Of a stretch of 43,832 bases of DNA, positions 16,116 to 25,329 are shown piece by piece. The stretch comes from Sphaerobacter sp. GTDB lineage: Bacteria > Chloroflexota > Chloroflexia > Thermomicrobiales > Thermomicrobiaceae. The notes below the pieces were generated by a model that saw only the letters and a list, made by a program, of their open reading frames with translations, was not told where the DNA came from and did no database searches. Location of the stretch: NCBI GenBank assembly GCA_029961075.1, contig JASBVL010000053.1:1-43832 (forward strand). Reading direction: 5' to 3'. The position numbers were made by a program, and so were the translations under genes. Each line of letters opens with the position of its first letter. The stretch's first letter is position 1.

Positions 16116-16505
16116 ATGACAGCCACCAACGCAGCGGGCAACCCGGTCATGTACGCCCATCGCCAGGCGGTAACGGCTCCGCTGACCGAAGTAGCGGGGC
16201 TGCTCCAGGAGTTGCTCTCGCGCCGGCTGACGGCCTACATCGCTGGGGTCAAGGACGGGAAGACGGTTGCCCGCTGGGCGAGCGGCGAGGTGACGGAGAT
16301 CCGCCAGCACGAAACCGAGCAGCGGCTCCGGACCGCTTACGAGATCGCGCAGCTCTTGCTGCTCCATGACGCACCACAGACCGTCAAGGCGTGGTTCATC
16401 GGGCTCAACCCGCAGCTCGATGATCGCGCGCCGGCCGAGGTCATCCGCGAGGGGCAGTCTCGCGAGGCACTGGCTGCCGCCCAAGCCTTCGTCGTCGGTG
16501 GCTGA
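16116..16505 (+). CDS. Xre/MbcA/ParS-like antitoxin (intact RES pair)
   Basis: 129 aa. A short N-terminal part carries a helix-turn-helix-like region (LTAYIAGVKDGKTVARWASG), followed by RLRTAYEIAQLLLLHDAPQT and the DUF2384 C-terminus AWFIGLNPQLDDRAPAEVI. The last residues (AAAQAFVVGG) usually plug the RES toxin's active site. AGGGAG precedes the ATG at good spacing. The operon starts at a clear promoter, and the toxin start overlaps this gene's end by 8 bp. It is only distantly similar to the antitoxin at 14366-14971, so the two loci are not a recent duplication. Confidence 0.85.
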   Translation: MTATNAAGNPVMYAHRQAVTAPLTEVAGLLQELLSRRLTAYIAGVKDGKTVARWASGEVTEIRQHETEQRLRTAYEIAQLLLLHDAPQTVKAWFIGLNPQLDDRAPAEVIREGQSREALAAAQAFVVGG

Positions 16506-17289
16506 CCAGCTCGTCGCCGTCCCGCCGCCCACCACCCCCGTCTACCGGGTTGCGCGCGGTGCCGACCCGTTCGCGCCACCGGGGTGGGCGTATGCCAACC
16601 AGGACGGCACGTTCGGGAATCGCTTCGACGATCCCGGAGCCCGAGCCGGAATTCCCGAATCGGAGCGCTTTCGCGTCATCTACTGCGCAACCCAGCGAGC
16701 TGCTGCCTTCGGCGAGACGATTGCCCGGATGCGCCCGTCGCTGGCGCTCATCGCTCAACTCAACGATATCGACGATGAGGAACCGCTAGAGCAAACACTG
16801 CACGGGGTCGTGGATCCCGAGGACGCGCGCCGCGGCTTGGTAACAAGGGAGTGGCGCCTGCAACGCCGCCTCGGCGCCACGTACCTCGACCCCTCACTGC
16901 GGTTCGTCGACATCGCTGCACCGGAGACGATGACGCACTTGCGGTCAGCGCTCGCGACATGCGCGGCCGCCCTGGGCATCCATGACATCGATCTCAGCGC
17001 GATCACGAGCGGACAGCGGCGCTTTACTCAGGAATGCGCTCGGTACATCTACGAGCAAGCGGACGACGCGGGTCGCCCCTGCTTCGCGGGGATCCGCTAC
17101 CCCTCCCGTCTCAACCCTGACTGGGAATGCTGGGCGATCTTCGACACCCGTATGGTTCACCAGCGGTGCCCCACGGAGACGATCCACCCCAACGACCCAG
17201 GCGTATGGGAGGCAGCCCGGCTGCTCGGACTCTCTATCGAAGGCGTCCGCAAAGGGGACTTCCTGCGACCGTGGCGCGAAGATCTCTAG
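16498..17289 (+). CDS. RES-domain toxin (NAD+-degrading), apparently intact
   Basis: 263 aa. The N-terminal RES motifs are well kept: VYRVARGADPFAPPGW (arginine of the active site), GNRFDDP and RFRVIYCATQRAAAFGETIA. RES toxins phosphorolyse or hydrolyse NAD+ and arrest growth when the antitoxin is lost. The protein is longer than compact RES toxins of about 160-230 aa, with a C-terminal part (RYIYEQADDAGRPCFAGIRY and WECWAIFD) that still resembles the domain's end. The GTG at 16498 overlaps the antitoxin stop. It ends one base before the convergent DUF4129 gene. Confidence 0.85.
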   Translation: MADQLVAVPPPTTPVYRVARGADPFAPPGWAYANQDGTFGNRFDDPGARAGIPESERFRVIYCATQRAAAFGETIARMRPSLALIAQLNDIDDEEPLEQTLHGVVDPEDARRGLVTREWRLQRRLGATYLDPSLRFVDIAAPETMTHLRSALATCAAALGIHDIDLSAITSGQRRFTQECARYIYEQADDAGRPCFAGIRYPSRLNPDWECWAIFDTRMVHQRCPTETIHPNDPGVWEAARLLGLSIEGVRKGDFLRPWREDL

Positions 17290-17290
17290 G

Positions 17291-18733
17291 CTACGCCCCC
17301 TCACCCCGACGCCGCGGGGCCAGGGCGGCCCGCAGCGCCTCCCAGTCGGCGCGGGCGCGGGCGGCGTCGGCGGGCGTCTCCCGCTCGCCGTAGCGCGCGG
17401 CGTGGTAGCGCCCGGTCAGGTCGGCCAGCGGGTCGGCGGCCTCGTGCACAAGGCCACCAACGCGCGCCGCATAGTCGCTCGGCGACTCGGCCGGCTGGCG
17501 CGGCAGCCCGGCCCGGCCGGCCAGGACCAGCAGGTGGCGGTACGCCTCCCGCACCGTCGCCGGGGGCCGGGCGAGGTCGTACGGCCCGCGGGATGCCCCG
17601 CCCCGGCGCGCCTCCAGCCCGCGCAGCCAGCCACGGAGCTGCGCCAGCGCCAGCTCGCGTGACCAGACGCTCTCGCGCACCTCATCGAGCGCTCGGTCGG
17701 TCGCGGCGGACCGGAAGCGGCGCAGCGCCCGCAGCGCGAGCCAGACGCCGAGCGCGAGCGCGCCCGCGACCAGCAGCACCTCCAGCGCCGTGCCGAGGAA
17801 CGGGGGCAGCGCCCGCTGCGCCTCCTGCTGGAACTCCGGCAGCGGCGGCGGGGCGAGCGGCGCCGCCGCCGGCGGCTGGCTGTCGCCCCCGAGCAGCGCC
17901 CGCATCAGCCGCACGAGCGGCGTCAGCGCCAGGAAGAGGACCCAGACGATCGCGGTCAGCACCCAGATCAGGCCGGTCGCGACCGCCCCGAGCAGCAGCC
18001 CCACCGGCCAGAGCACCTGCCGCCAGACCTCCGGCCCGGCCACGCCCGCGAGCAGCAGCGCCAGGAGCACGATGCCGGCCGCCAGCGCCGCCCCGGCGCC
18101 GATCCAGCCGACGCCCCGCGCGCGGGTGCGGGCCCGCACGGTCCGCTCCTGGGCCGTCGCCACGGCGACGAGCCCTCCGAGCAGCACCACCGGCACCGCG
18201 GTGGCGGCGGCATCCAGTGCGTGCCGCCCGGCCGCGCCCCCGACGGCGGTGGCCAGGATCAGCGCCGCCGCCAGCCGTGCCACGCCGCGCTCGAGCAGGC
18301 TCCGCGCGGCGCTGGGCGGGAACGGCTCCGGCTGCGCCCCGAGGGCCATCCCCCGCCACCAGGCCAGCCCGGCGACGGCCAGCAGGGCGTAGACGGCCCC
18401 CGCGCGCCCGAGCAGCCCGTCGATCAGCGCCAGCGGCGCGCCGATGCCGGCGCCGGCCAGCCCCAGCCAGACGATCACCAGCGCCAGCCAGAGGCCGAGG
18501 CTCAGCAGCCGCGCCGCGGCCAGGTCCCAGCCGCCGGCGAGGAAGCCCCGCGCCGCCCAGAAGCCGAGCAGCCCGGCCAGCGCGGTCCCGGGCGGCGCCG
18601 GGATCGCGGCGTCCGGGTGCCCGAGCCAGCCGGCCAGGAGATGCAGCCACGGCGCGATGGCCGCGACCTCGACCGCCGCGACCAGCCCCGACAGCAGCAG
18701 CTCAGTCCAGGCGGAACGCAGCCATGCGCTCAA
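17291..18733 (-). CDS. DUF4129-containing membrane protein
   Basis: 480 aa. About nine or ten hydrophobic segments fill residues 10-350. The C-terminal cytoplasmic portion (about 400-470) has VREAYRHLLVLAGRAGLPRQ and ESPSDYAARV, the DUF4129 core. Proteins of this kind accompany MoxR and DUF58 genes in envelope or stress-related operons and often have a transglutaminase-like partner, which is missing here. The start is TTG at 18733, with GGAGGTG six bases upstream and 32 bp inside the DUF58 gene; this is a strong case for a TTG start and translational coupling. Confidence 0.8.
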   Translation of the reverse strand: MSAWLRSAWTELLLSGLVAAVEVAAIAPWLHLLAGWLGHPDAAIPAPPGTALAGLLGFWAARGFLAGGWDLAAARLLSLGLWLALVIVWLGLAGAGIGAPLALIDGLLGRAGAVYALLAVAGLAWWRGMALGAQPEPFPPSAARSLLERGVARLAAALILATAVGGAAGRHALDAAATAVPVVLLGGLVAVATAQERTVRARTRARGVGWIGAGAALAAGIVLLALLLAGVAGPEVWRQVLWPVGLLLGAVATGLIWVLTAIVWVLFLALTPLVRLMRALLGGDSQPPAAAPLAPPPLPEFQQEAQRALPPFLGTALEVLLVAGALALGVWLALRALRRFRSAATDRALDEVRESVWSRELALAQLRGWLRGLEARRGGASRGPYDLARPPATVREAYRHLLVLAGRAGLPRQPAESPSDYAARVGGLVHEAADPLADLTGRYHAARYGERETPADAARARADWEALRAALAPRRRGEGA

Positions 18734-19973
18734 GCGACACCTCCGGACCGAAGCGGTAGACCGAGAAGCCGGGGCGGGAGGGGAGATCCGGCGCCCGGTC
18801 GCCGAAGGCCAGCAGCGTCACCGTGTGGCCGGCGCGGTGGAGCCGGGTCAGCGTCTCCTCCAGCGCCGGGGTGACGTAGCCGGTCACGACCACGACCGTC
18901 GCGCCCCACGGCAGCCGCCGCGCCTCGCTCGCCAGCAGCGCCTCGACGCGAAAGCCCGTGGAGGGGATCAGCAGCGCCAGCGCCTCCAGGATCTTCCCGA
19001 GCTGCGACGGGTGCCGGCTCGGCGCCAGCCGGACCGAGCGCTCCCCGCGAGCCAGCGGGGTGTTGACATAGAGCCCGACCTGGCGCCGCTCCGCCAGCCC
19101 GTGCGCGGCCAGCGATGCCGCGGCCGAGATCGCCAGCTCCAGCGCCTCCGGGTCGATTCCCTGCCAGAAGTGCTCGAAGGTATTGACGTCGAGGAAGATC
19201 GCCAGCGTCGGCGTCGCGCTCGGCTCGTACTGCTTCGCCTGCAGCGCGCCGGTGCGGGCGGTGGCGCGCCAGTGGACGCGGCGGGGGTGGTCGCCCGGCA
19301 TGTAGGGCCGCACCCCGGCGATGCGCAGCGGGTCCTCCAGCAGCGGCTTCGCCGGCCGCTCGTCGCCGAAGGGCTGCTTGGCCGGCAGGCCGAAGGCGGT
19401 CACCGGGAGCACGCGCGGGTAGACGATCAGCGCATCGACGTCCTCCCGCGCCTCGCTCCGCGCGGCGAAGCCGAAGACGTCGCCGGTCCGCAGGCGCGCC
19501 GGGCCGAAGCGGTAGTAGCCGCGCCGCGCGCAGACCACCCGGTAGCGCCGCCGGACCCGCTCGTACGGCCGCGCGGCGAACACGGTGCGAAACACCGCCA
19601 CCTTGGGCGTGGACGTCGGCTCCAGCGCCAGATCGGGGAAGCCCAGCCCTTCCGGGAACTGGTCCTCCACCTCCAGCCAGGGCAGCGGCAGCAGCTTGGC
19701 GTTCTCGACCGTGATCTCGAGCAGCACCTCCCCGCCGGGGAAGGCGCGGGCACGGGAGAAGCCTCGGGTGTAGCGCACCTGGCGCAGACCGTAGCGCCGC
19801 CAGAGGACCGCCACGCCGACCGTCAGCACCACCGCCATCGCCAGCAGCGCGAGCAGCGGCTGCCGCAGCAGCGCGGCGGCGACGAACAGCGCCGCCGCCC
19901 CGCCGATCAGCGGCCGCGCGTGCTCCTCCTCGTTCGTCCCGGTAGCGGCCAGTGGCCCGTCGTCAGGCGTCAT
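18702..19973 (-). CDS. DUF58 domain protein
   Basis: 423 aa. Two membrane segments near residues 20-60, then a beta-rich extracytoplasmic or cytoplasmic region, and the DUF58 signature at about 215-245: IAGVRPYMPGDHPRRVHWRA then TARTGALQAKQYE, followed by a vWA-like domain (LAIFLDVNTFEHF). Typically acts with the MoxR ATPase in assembling membrane or periplasmic complexes. The only ATG is at 19973, inside the heptad repeat: its first codons (ATG ACG CCT GAC GAC) are repeat units TGACGCC/TGACGAC, and no ribosome-binding site precedes it. The true start may lie a few codons further in. Confidence 0.82.
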   Translation of the reverse strand: MTPDDGPLAATGTNEEEHARPLIGGAAALFVAAALLRQPLLALLAMAVVLTVGVAVLWRRYGLRQVRYTRGFSRARAFPGGEVLLEITVENAKLLPLPWLEVEDQFPEGLGFPDLALEPTSTPKVAVFRTVFAARPYERVRRRYRVVCARRGYYRFGPARLRTGDVFGFAARSEAREDVDALIVYPRVLPVTAFGLPAKQPFGDERPAKPLLEDPLRIAGVRPYMPGDHPRRVHWRATARTGALQAKQYEPSATPTLAIFLDVNTFEHFWQGIDPEALELAISAAASLAAHGLAERRQVGLYVNTPLARGERSVRLAPSRHPSQLGKILEALALLIPSTGFRVEALLASEARRLPWGATVVVVTGYVTPALEETLTRLHRAGHTVTLLAFGDRAPDLPSRPGFSVYRFGPEVSLERMAAFRLD

Positions 19974-20155
19974 ACGTCAACCGTCAGGCGTGATGCGTGC
20001 TGCGTATTGCGTACTTCGTCTTGCGTGATGTCGGTTGCGTGGTGCGTGTTCCGTGTTCCGTGATGCGTGTTGCGTCGGATACCCCCTCACCCCCGGCCCC
20101 TCTCCCACAAGGGGAGAGGGGGGAACGGAACACGCAATACGCAGTACGCACCACT
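19974..20155. repeat. Heptad arrays around a C-rich palindrome inside the moxR-DUF58 gap
   Basis: Heptads of GTGATGC, GTATTGC and GTGTTCC type (19974-20078), a palindrome at 20083-20123 (CCCTCACCCCCGGCCCCTCT..GGGGAGAGGGG) and TACGCAN units to 20155. It lies between moxR and DUF58 within one apparent operon, so it would be transcribed. Confidence 0.8.
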
Positions 20156-20161
20156 CCCCCC

Positions 20162-21160
20162 TCACGCCTCCACGCCCTCCTCGACCGGCACCGGCACCTG
20201 CGCGATCAGGTCGCGGAGGATGGCTTCCTTGGAGCGGCCCTGCAGCTCGACCCGCGCCGCCGGGATGATGCGGTGCGCCAGCACGGGCAGCGCCAGCGCC
20301 CGCACGTCGTCCGGGATGACGAAGCCCCGCCCCGCCATCGCCGCCGCGGCCTGGCCGGCCCTGACCAGCGCCAGCGCCGCCCGCGGGCTGGCCCCCAGCT
20401 CGATCTCCTCATGCGCGCGCGTGCGCCCCACCAGATCGAGCACGTAGTCCTCGACCGCGGCCCCGACGTACACCCGGCGCACCGTGCCGATCATCGCCGC
20501 CAGCTCCTCCGGCGTCGTCACCGCCGGCACCTCCGCCAGCGGATCGCCCACCCGGAAGCGCCGCAGCATGTCCCGCTCGTCCTCCCGTGCCGGGTAGCCG
20601 ACGGCGGTGCTCAGGAAGAAGCGGTCGAGCTGCGCCTCCGGCAGCGGAAACGTCCCCTCCAGCTCGACCGGGTTCTGGGTCGCGACGACCAGGAAGGGGC
20701 GGGGCAGGGGGTAGGTCTGCCGCTCGACCGTCACCTGCCGCTCCTCCATGGCCTCCAGCAGCGCCGCCTGCGTGCGCGGCCCGGTCCGGTTGACCTCGTC
20801 GGCCAGGACCACGTTGGCGAAGACCGGCCCGGGGTGGAAGGTGAATGCCGCGCTCCGCTGGTCGAAGACGAGCGAGCCGGAGACGTCGGAGGGGAGCAGG
20901 TCCGGCGTGAACTGGATTCGCTGGAACGTGCCGCCCAGCGCCCGGCTGAGCGCGCGCGCCAGCTTTGTCTTGCCGATGCCCGGCACATCCTCGATCAGGA
21001 CGTGCCCCTCGGCCAGCATCGCCACCAGCAGCCGGTCGATCACCGCCCGCTTGCCGACGATCACCCCTTCGACCGCCGCCCGCAGCCGGTCGACCGTGGA
21101 CCGGATCGCGGCGAGCGCGGCGTCGTCCGGTCGATCATGGCCCGGCGCATCGCTCCCCAT
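20162..21160 (-). CDS. MoxR-family AAA+ ATPase
   Basis: 332 aa. Walker A reads EDVPGIGKTKLARALS, Walker B VVLADEVNRTGPRTQAALLEAM, sensor 1 FLVVATQNPVELEGTFPLPEAQ, and the C-terminal lid has GASPRAALALVRAGQAAAAM. MoxR ATPases act as chaperones that activate or assemble other complexes, usually with the DUF58 partner, as here. The ATG at 21160 follows GGAGG at good spacing. Its 5' end lies within the truncated aminotransferase frame (stop at 21135), so its native upstream region has been replaced or joined by a rearrangement. Confidence 0.9.
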   Translation of the reverse strand: MGSDAPGHDRPDDAALAAIRSTVDRLRAAVEGVIVGKRAVIDRLLVAMLAEGHVLIEDVPGIGKTKLARALSRALGGTFQRIQFTPDLLPSDVSGSLVFDQRSAAFTFHPGPVFANVVLADEVNRTGPRTQAALLEAMEERQVTVERQTYPLPRPFLVVATQNPVELEGTFPLPEAQLDRFFLSTAVGYPAREDERDMLRRFRVGDPLAEVPAVTTPEELAAMIGTVRRVYVGAAVEDYVLDLVGRTRAHEEIELGASPRAALALVRAGQAAAAMAGRGFVIPDDVRALALPVLAHRIIPAARVELQGRSKEAILRDLIAQVPVPVEEGVEA

Positions 21161-21743
21161 GGTCAACCTCCGCCTCGTCCTTGGCGTGGAAGGAGGAGCG
21201 GTAGGGGTAGGGCCCGCAGAAGTGGACGACGCCGCTGACCGCCGGCTCCGAGGCCCAGCGCCGCGGGTCGCCGGTGAGCGAGATCGCCCCGTGCGTCGCC
21301 CCGTGGTAGGAGCGGTAGGCCGCCAGGATCTTGTGGCGGCCGGTGTACATCCGCGCCAGGCGCATCGCGTTCTCGTTGGCCTCGGCGCCGCCGTTGGTGA
21401 AGAAGACCATCTCGAGGTCGCCCGGCGCCAGCTCGGCGATCAGCCGCGCCAGCTCCGCGGTCCGGTCGTTGGCGAAGGCGGGCTGGATCACGCACAGCCG
21501 ATCCGCCTGCTCCTTGATGGCGGCGACGACCTTCGGGTGCTGGTGCCCCAGGTTGGTGTAGACCAGTTGGGACGCGAAGTCGAGGTAGCGCTTGCCCTCG
21601 TAGTCCCAGAACTCGCAGCCCTGGGCACCGGCGACCGGGAGCGGGTTGATCTTGCCCTGGGCCGACCAGGAGTGGAACACGTGCGCGCGATCGTCGCGCC
21701 GGACTCGCTCTTCGGTCTCCATGTCCACGAAGTGCCTGACCAC
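21135..21743 (-). pseudogene. Class III (PLP-dependent) aminotransferase, C-terminally truncated
   Basis: 202 aa, against about 430-460 in intact relatives. The retained N-terminal half is good: HVFHSWSAQGKINPLPVAGA, FWDYEGKRYLDFASQLVYTN and TNGGAEANENAMRLARMYTG, then YRSYHGATHGAISLTGDPRR. Resemblance ends at PYRSSFHAKDEAE, where the moxR ribosome-binding site begins. Missing are the cofactor-binding aspartate region and the Schiff-base lysine, so it cannot be an active aminotransferase. The GTG at 21743 follows AGGGGG. The rest of the gene is not found elsewhere in the window; the break is at about 21170. Confidence 0.8.
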
Positions 21744-21959
21744 GGCATCCCCCTTCTGTGAGACCTGAACCGCTCTCCGCGCCGCACGGGGTGGATCCCG
21801 GCATCCGGCGATGCGGTCGCCGCGTGCGCCGCTGCCTGCCGGACCGCACCGCGCGGCGGGCGGATGGAGCCCACGCGCTGGGCCGTGCAAGGCATCGTGG
21901 CCGCTGCCGGGAGGCCGTGCACCGGAGATCAACGCCCTGTGCCCATCATAAGCGTTCTT

Positions 21960-22190
21960 GCGAAGAGAGACATCACTGCGCGTGCCCGCGCACCCGCTTT
22001 CCGGGCCGCCGCACGGCCCGCCCCTCAGGATGACACGGGGCCGGGGCGCGTGGAGCGCCGGCGTCGCACGGAACCGCCCGCGGTGGTCGCCGTTCCGGGT
22101 CGGGCAGTGCTCCGTGCGACACGCCCCGCCCCGAGCGGAGGTGGGTCATCCGTCGCGCCGTGACGATGACGGACCACACGAGTCGGAGCG
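21960..22190. repeat. GC-rich intergenic repeat copies
   Basis: Includes cgtggagcgccggc then tcgcacggaaccgcccg (22048-22080), nearly the same as 4858-4890, and ctccgtgcgacac as an inverted partner near 22110. Phrases caggatgac(a/c) recur at 22026 and 22193. The whole 21744-22327 gap (584 bp) has no supportable gene. Confidence 0.55.
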
Positions 22191-22327
22191 TTCAGGATGA
22201 CCGGTAGGCGCCCTGGTGGCGGCGGGCTCCGCTCAGGAGGCCCACGGTGCGTCCCGCAGGACGACGGCCCGGGCACGGCCCGGCCCCCGCGGATCAGGGG
22301 CGGGGATGTTGCCCGGACCGTCGTAGC

Positions 22328-23887
22328 TCACGCCCCCGACCGCTCGATCAGCGACCGACCGGTCATGTCCGCGGGCGGGGTGAGCCCCATCACGTCGAGG
22401 ACCGTCGGCGCCACGTCGGCCAGGCGGCCGCCGGAGCGCAGGCGGACGTGGCGCAGGGGCGAGTCGTCGGGGGCGACCAGCACGAACGGCACCGGGTTCT
22501 TCGTGTGCGCCGTCCACACCTCCGTGGTGCCGGGGATCAGCATCTCGTCGGCGTTGCCATGGTCGGCCGTGACGATGATGACGCCGCCGCGGCCGAGCGT
22601 AGCCTCTACCAGCCGGCCGACGCAACGGTCGACCGTCTCCACCGCCCGGACCGCGGCCTCGAACACGCCGGTGTGCCCCACCATGTCGCCGTTCGCGTAG
22701 TTGATGATGATGAAGTCGTGCTCGCCGCGCTGGATAGTCTCGACCGTCCGGTCGGTCAGCGGGATCGCGCTCATCTCCGGCTTCAGGTCGTAGGTCGCAA
22801 CTTTCGGGGAGGGTATAAGGACGCGATCCTCGCCGGGGAAGGGCTCCTCGCGGCCCCCGTTGAAGAAGTAGGTCACGTGCGCGTACTTCTCGGTCTCCGC
22901 CGTGTGGTACTGCCGCAGCCCCGCCTCGGCGAGGACGCGCGCGAGTGGGTGCACCACGTCCTGCGGCGGGAAGGCGATGGGCAGGGTGAAGTCGCGCTCG
23001 TACTCGGTCATCGTGACGAAGTGGAGCCCCTGGGGCACCCGCCGACGCGCGAAGCCGTTGAACTCGGGGTCGGTCATCGCCTGGGTCAACTGGCGGGCGC
23101 GGTCGGCCCGGAAGTTGAAGAAGATCACCGCATCCCCGTCGTTCACGGTGGCGACGGGGCGGCCGCCCTCCTGCAGGACAATCGGCACGATGAACTCGTC
23201 GGTCACGCCCGCGTCGTAGGAGGCGCGAACGGCCTCGACCGGGTCGCGGGCGGGCACACCGATGCCGCCGACGATCGCGTCGTAGGCCTTGGCGGTGCGC
23301 TCCCAGCGCTTGTCGCGGTCCATGGCGTAGTAGCGGCCGCTGATGGTGGCGATCCGGCCCGTGCCGATGCGGGCGGCCTCGTCGACGAGCTGCTGGATGA
23401 AGCCGGCGCCCGAGTCCGGCGGCGTGTCGCGCCCGTCGGTGAAGGCGTGGATGAAGACGCGCTCGAGGCCGTGCCGGTGGGCCAGGTCGAGCAGCGCGTA
23501 GAGATGGCGCTGGTGGCTGTGGACGCCCCCGTCGCTGACGAGCCCCAGGAGGTGGAGGGCGGTGCCGTGCTGGCGGGCGTGCTCGACTGCGCCGACCAGC
23601 ACCGGGTTCTCGAAGAAGCTGCCGTCTTCAATGGCGGCGTCGATGCGGGTGATCCACTGGTAGACGACGAAGCCGGCGCCGAGGTTGAGATGGCCCACCT
23701 CGGAGTTGCCCATCTGGTCGTTGGGGAGGCCGACGTCGCGACCCGAGCAGCGGAGCGCGGTCGTCGGGTAGGTCGCGGTGAGCCGGTCCATAACCGGGGT
23801 CCGCGCGGCCAGCACGGCATTGCCGGGGTAGTCCGGTCCGTTCGCCCAGCCGTCGAGAATCACCAGCACGACAGGCCGGTAGGCCAT
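22328..23887 (-). CDS. 2,3-bisphosphoglycerate-independent phosphoglycerate mutase
   Basis: 519 aa, standard length. Interconverts 3- and 2-phosphoglycerate in glycolysis and gluconeogenesis using two Mn ions. The catalytic serine is in NDQMGNSEVGHLNLGAG; metal-ligand motifs are VILDGW, HAFTDGRDTPPDSG, NYANGDMVGHTG and VTADHGNADEM. The ATG at 23887 follows GGAGGG; a GTG four codons upstream is less likely. The start shares one base with the upstream exonuclease stop (TGATG), so translation is coupled. Confidence 0.95.
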   Translation of the reverse strand: MAYRPVVLVILDGWANGPDYPGNAVLAARTPVMDRLTATYPTTALRCSGRDVGLPNDQMGNSEVGHLNLGAGFVVYQWITRIDAAIEDGSFFENPVLVGAVEHARQHGTALHLLGLVSDGGVHSHQRHLYALLDLAHRHGLERVFIHAFTDGRDTPPDSGAGFIQQLVDEAARIGTGRIATISGRYYAMDRDKRWERTAKAYDAIVGGIGVPARDPVEAVRASYDAGVTDEFIVPIVLQEGGRPVATVNDGDAVIFFNFRADRARQLTQAMTDPEFNGFARRRVPQGLHFVTMTEYERDFTLPIAFPPQDVVHPLARVLAEAGLRQYHTAETEKYAHVTYFFNGGREEPFPGEDRVLIPSPKVATYDLKPEMSAIPLTDRTVETIQRGEHDFIIINYANGDMVGHTGVFEAAVRAVETVDRCVGRLVEATLGRGGVIIVTADHGNADEMLIPGTTEVWTAHTKNPVPFVLVAPDDSPLRHVRLRSGGRLADVAPTVLDVMGLTPPADMTGRSLIERSGA

Positions 23888-25164
23888 CACACCCTCCACT
23901 CAATCGTGTGTCGCTCGCTCGTGGGCCGGTCGTCGGGGCCCGCACCGCGGCGCCGGCCCCGCACGCGGGCGGCCGCCTGCTTCCGCCGGATGCGCTCCAG
24001 CCGGTGGAGCAGGCTCCTCCTGCCATGATACTCCCCGCGCAGGTCCAGGAGCCGGAGCGCCCGCTCGACCACCTGCTCGGCTGCCACCAGGTCCCGCGCC
24101 TGGTGCTCGTAGTACTTGGCCAGCTCCTCGAACGGATAGAGGTCGAGCGGCTCGTGTCGGGCGGCGCGGTCGCACATCCGGCACCAGAGCGGGACTGCCT
24201 CCGGGGTGCGATCGAGCCGTTTCAGCCAGCGGGAGAGCTCGACCTCAGCGCGGCGGCGCAGGTCCGGCGGGAGCAGGTCTGCCTCCTCCAGCGCGTCGGC
24301 GAGCAGGTCGATGCCCGTCATGAGCTCGCCCCGGTGCAGCAGCAGGAGCGCGAGGCCGGCGCGATCGGCCGGGTGGTCCAGCACCGCGCGCGGTGCCGCC
24401 GCGGCCCGCACCAGGAGGTTGGTGAGACGGACCAGCGTCGCGACGTCCTCGCGGTTGTGGACGAAGACCGGCCGCAGCCGGCGCGCGTCGCCGTCGCGCA
24501 GGTAGTCGAAGTAGAGCTGCGGGATCAGCCAGCCGGGGACATCCTCGCCACGCACGACGCCGAAGAGGTTCGCCTCCAGGTTGCCGAGCGTGCAGGTCTG
24601 CAGCCGGTGGCGCCAGACGCGCCGGGCGGGCGGGAGGATGTCGAGGTGGGCGAAGGTGAAGCGTGGGCGGTAGCCGTGCAGGATGAAGCGGCCCTCGATC
24701 AGCGGCCAGTCGAACGTCCGCCCGTTGAACGTCACCAGCAGCCGGGCCGGGCCGAGCGCCTCGCCCAGCGCATCGAGCAGCGCCCGCTCCTCGCCCGGCC
24801 CCCGCAAGAAGAACTGCCGGACGACCAGCCGGTCGTCCTCGAAGCGGCCGAGCCCGACGAGGAAGACCTGGGTCCCGGTGCCCCCGGCGAGCCCGGTGGT
24901 TTCGGTGTCGAGGAAGACGACCTCCTCGGGTTGGACCGCCGGGGCATCAGGGACGAAAAGGGACGGGGTCAGCGGGGCGTGCTCCAGCAGCGCGCGCAGG
25001 TCGTGGTCCTCCCGCGCCTGCTCGACGACGAACACCTCCCCGACGGACCCAGCGAGGTAGCGGCCGCGCTCGACCGCATCGATCGGCACGCCGACCGGCG
25101 CGGGGCGCTGCGCTCGGGGTGTGCTCGGTTGTAGGGCGGCGAGACGCTCGCGCAGGCTCCGCAT
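23887..25164 (-). CDS. YprB-like ribonuclease H-fold exonuclease
   Basis: 425 aa. Residues about 70-240 form a DEDD-type exonuclease domain: FLDTETTGLAGGTGTQVFLV (DxE), LVTFNGRTFDWPLIEGR (Asp) and FVHNREDVATLVRL (terminal Asp). This layout is that of YprB-type proteins (RNase_H_2). The C-terminal 180 residues are helical and may form repeats. In Bacillus yprB sits by a helicase gene (yprA); no helicase is present here. The substrate, DNA or RNA, is not known. The ATG at 25164 follows GGAGGGGG. It is the first gene of a two-gene unit with gpmI, divergent from the dehydrogenase. Confidence 0.8.
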   Translation of the reverse strand: MRSLRERLAALQPSTPRAQRPAPVGVPIDAVERGRYLAGSVGEVFVVEQAREDHDLRALLEHAPLTPSLFVPDAPAVQPEEVVFLDTETTGLAGGTGTQVFLVGLGRFEDDRLVVRQFFLRGPGEERALLDALGEALGPARLLVTFNGRTFDWPLIEGRFILHGYRPRFTFAHLDILPPARRVWRHRLQTCTLGNLEANLFGVVRGEDVPGWLIPQLYFDYLRDGDARRLRPVFVHNREDVATLVRLTNLLVRAAAAPRAVLDHPADRAGLALLLLHRGELMTGIDLLADALEEADLLPPDLRRRAEVELSRWLKRLDRTPEAVPLWCRMCDRAARHEPLDLYPFEELAKYYEHQARDLVAAEQVVERALRLLDLRGEYHGRRSLLHRLERIRRKQAAARVRGRRRGAGPDDRPTSERHTIEWRV

Positions 25165-25249
25165 GGGTCCCCCTCCGTGCCGCCGGCCCGGCCCGTCGCG
25201 GGGCATTGTACGGTCGTGGCGAGCGCGCTGTCAGGCCCGCCGCCCTGGT

Positions 25250-25279
25250 TTGACACCGCTCCGAGCCCGAGCCTAGAAT
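25250..25279 (+). promoter_or_regulatory. Promoter of the isocitrate dehydrogenase-family gene
   Basis: TTGACA (25250-25255) and TAGAAT (25274-25279) with an 18-bp spacer, about 50 bp before the GTG start; both boxes are near consensus. Confidence 0.7.
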
Positions 25280-25329
25280 GCCGGGGCGGTTGGCGGTGGC
25301 GGGTGACGAGTGGAGGAGTGGAAGCAGCC

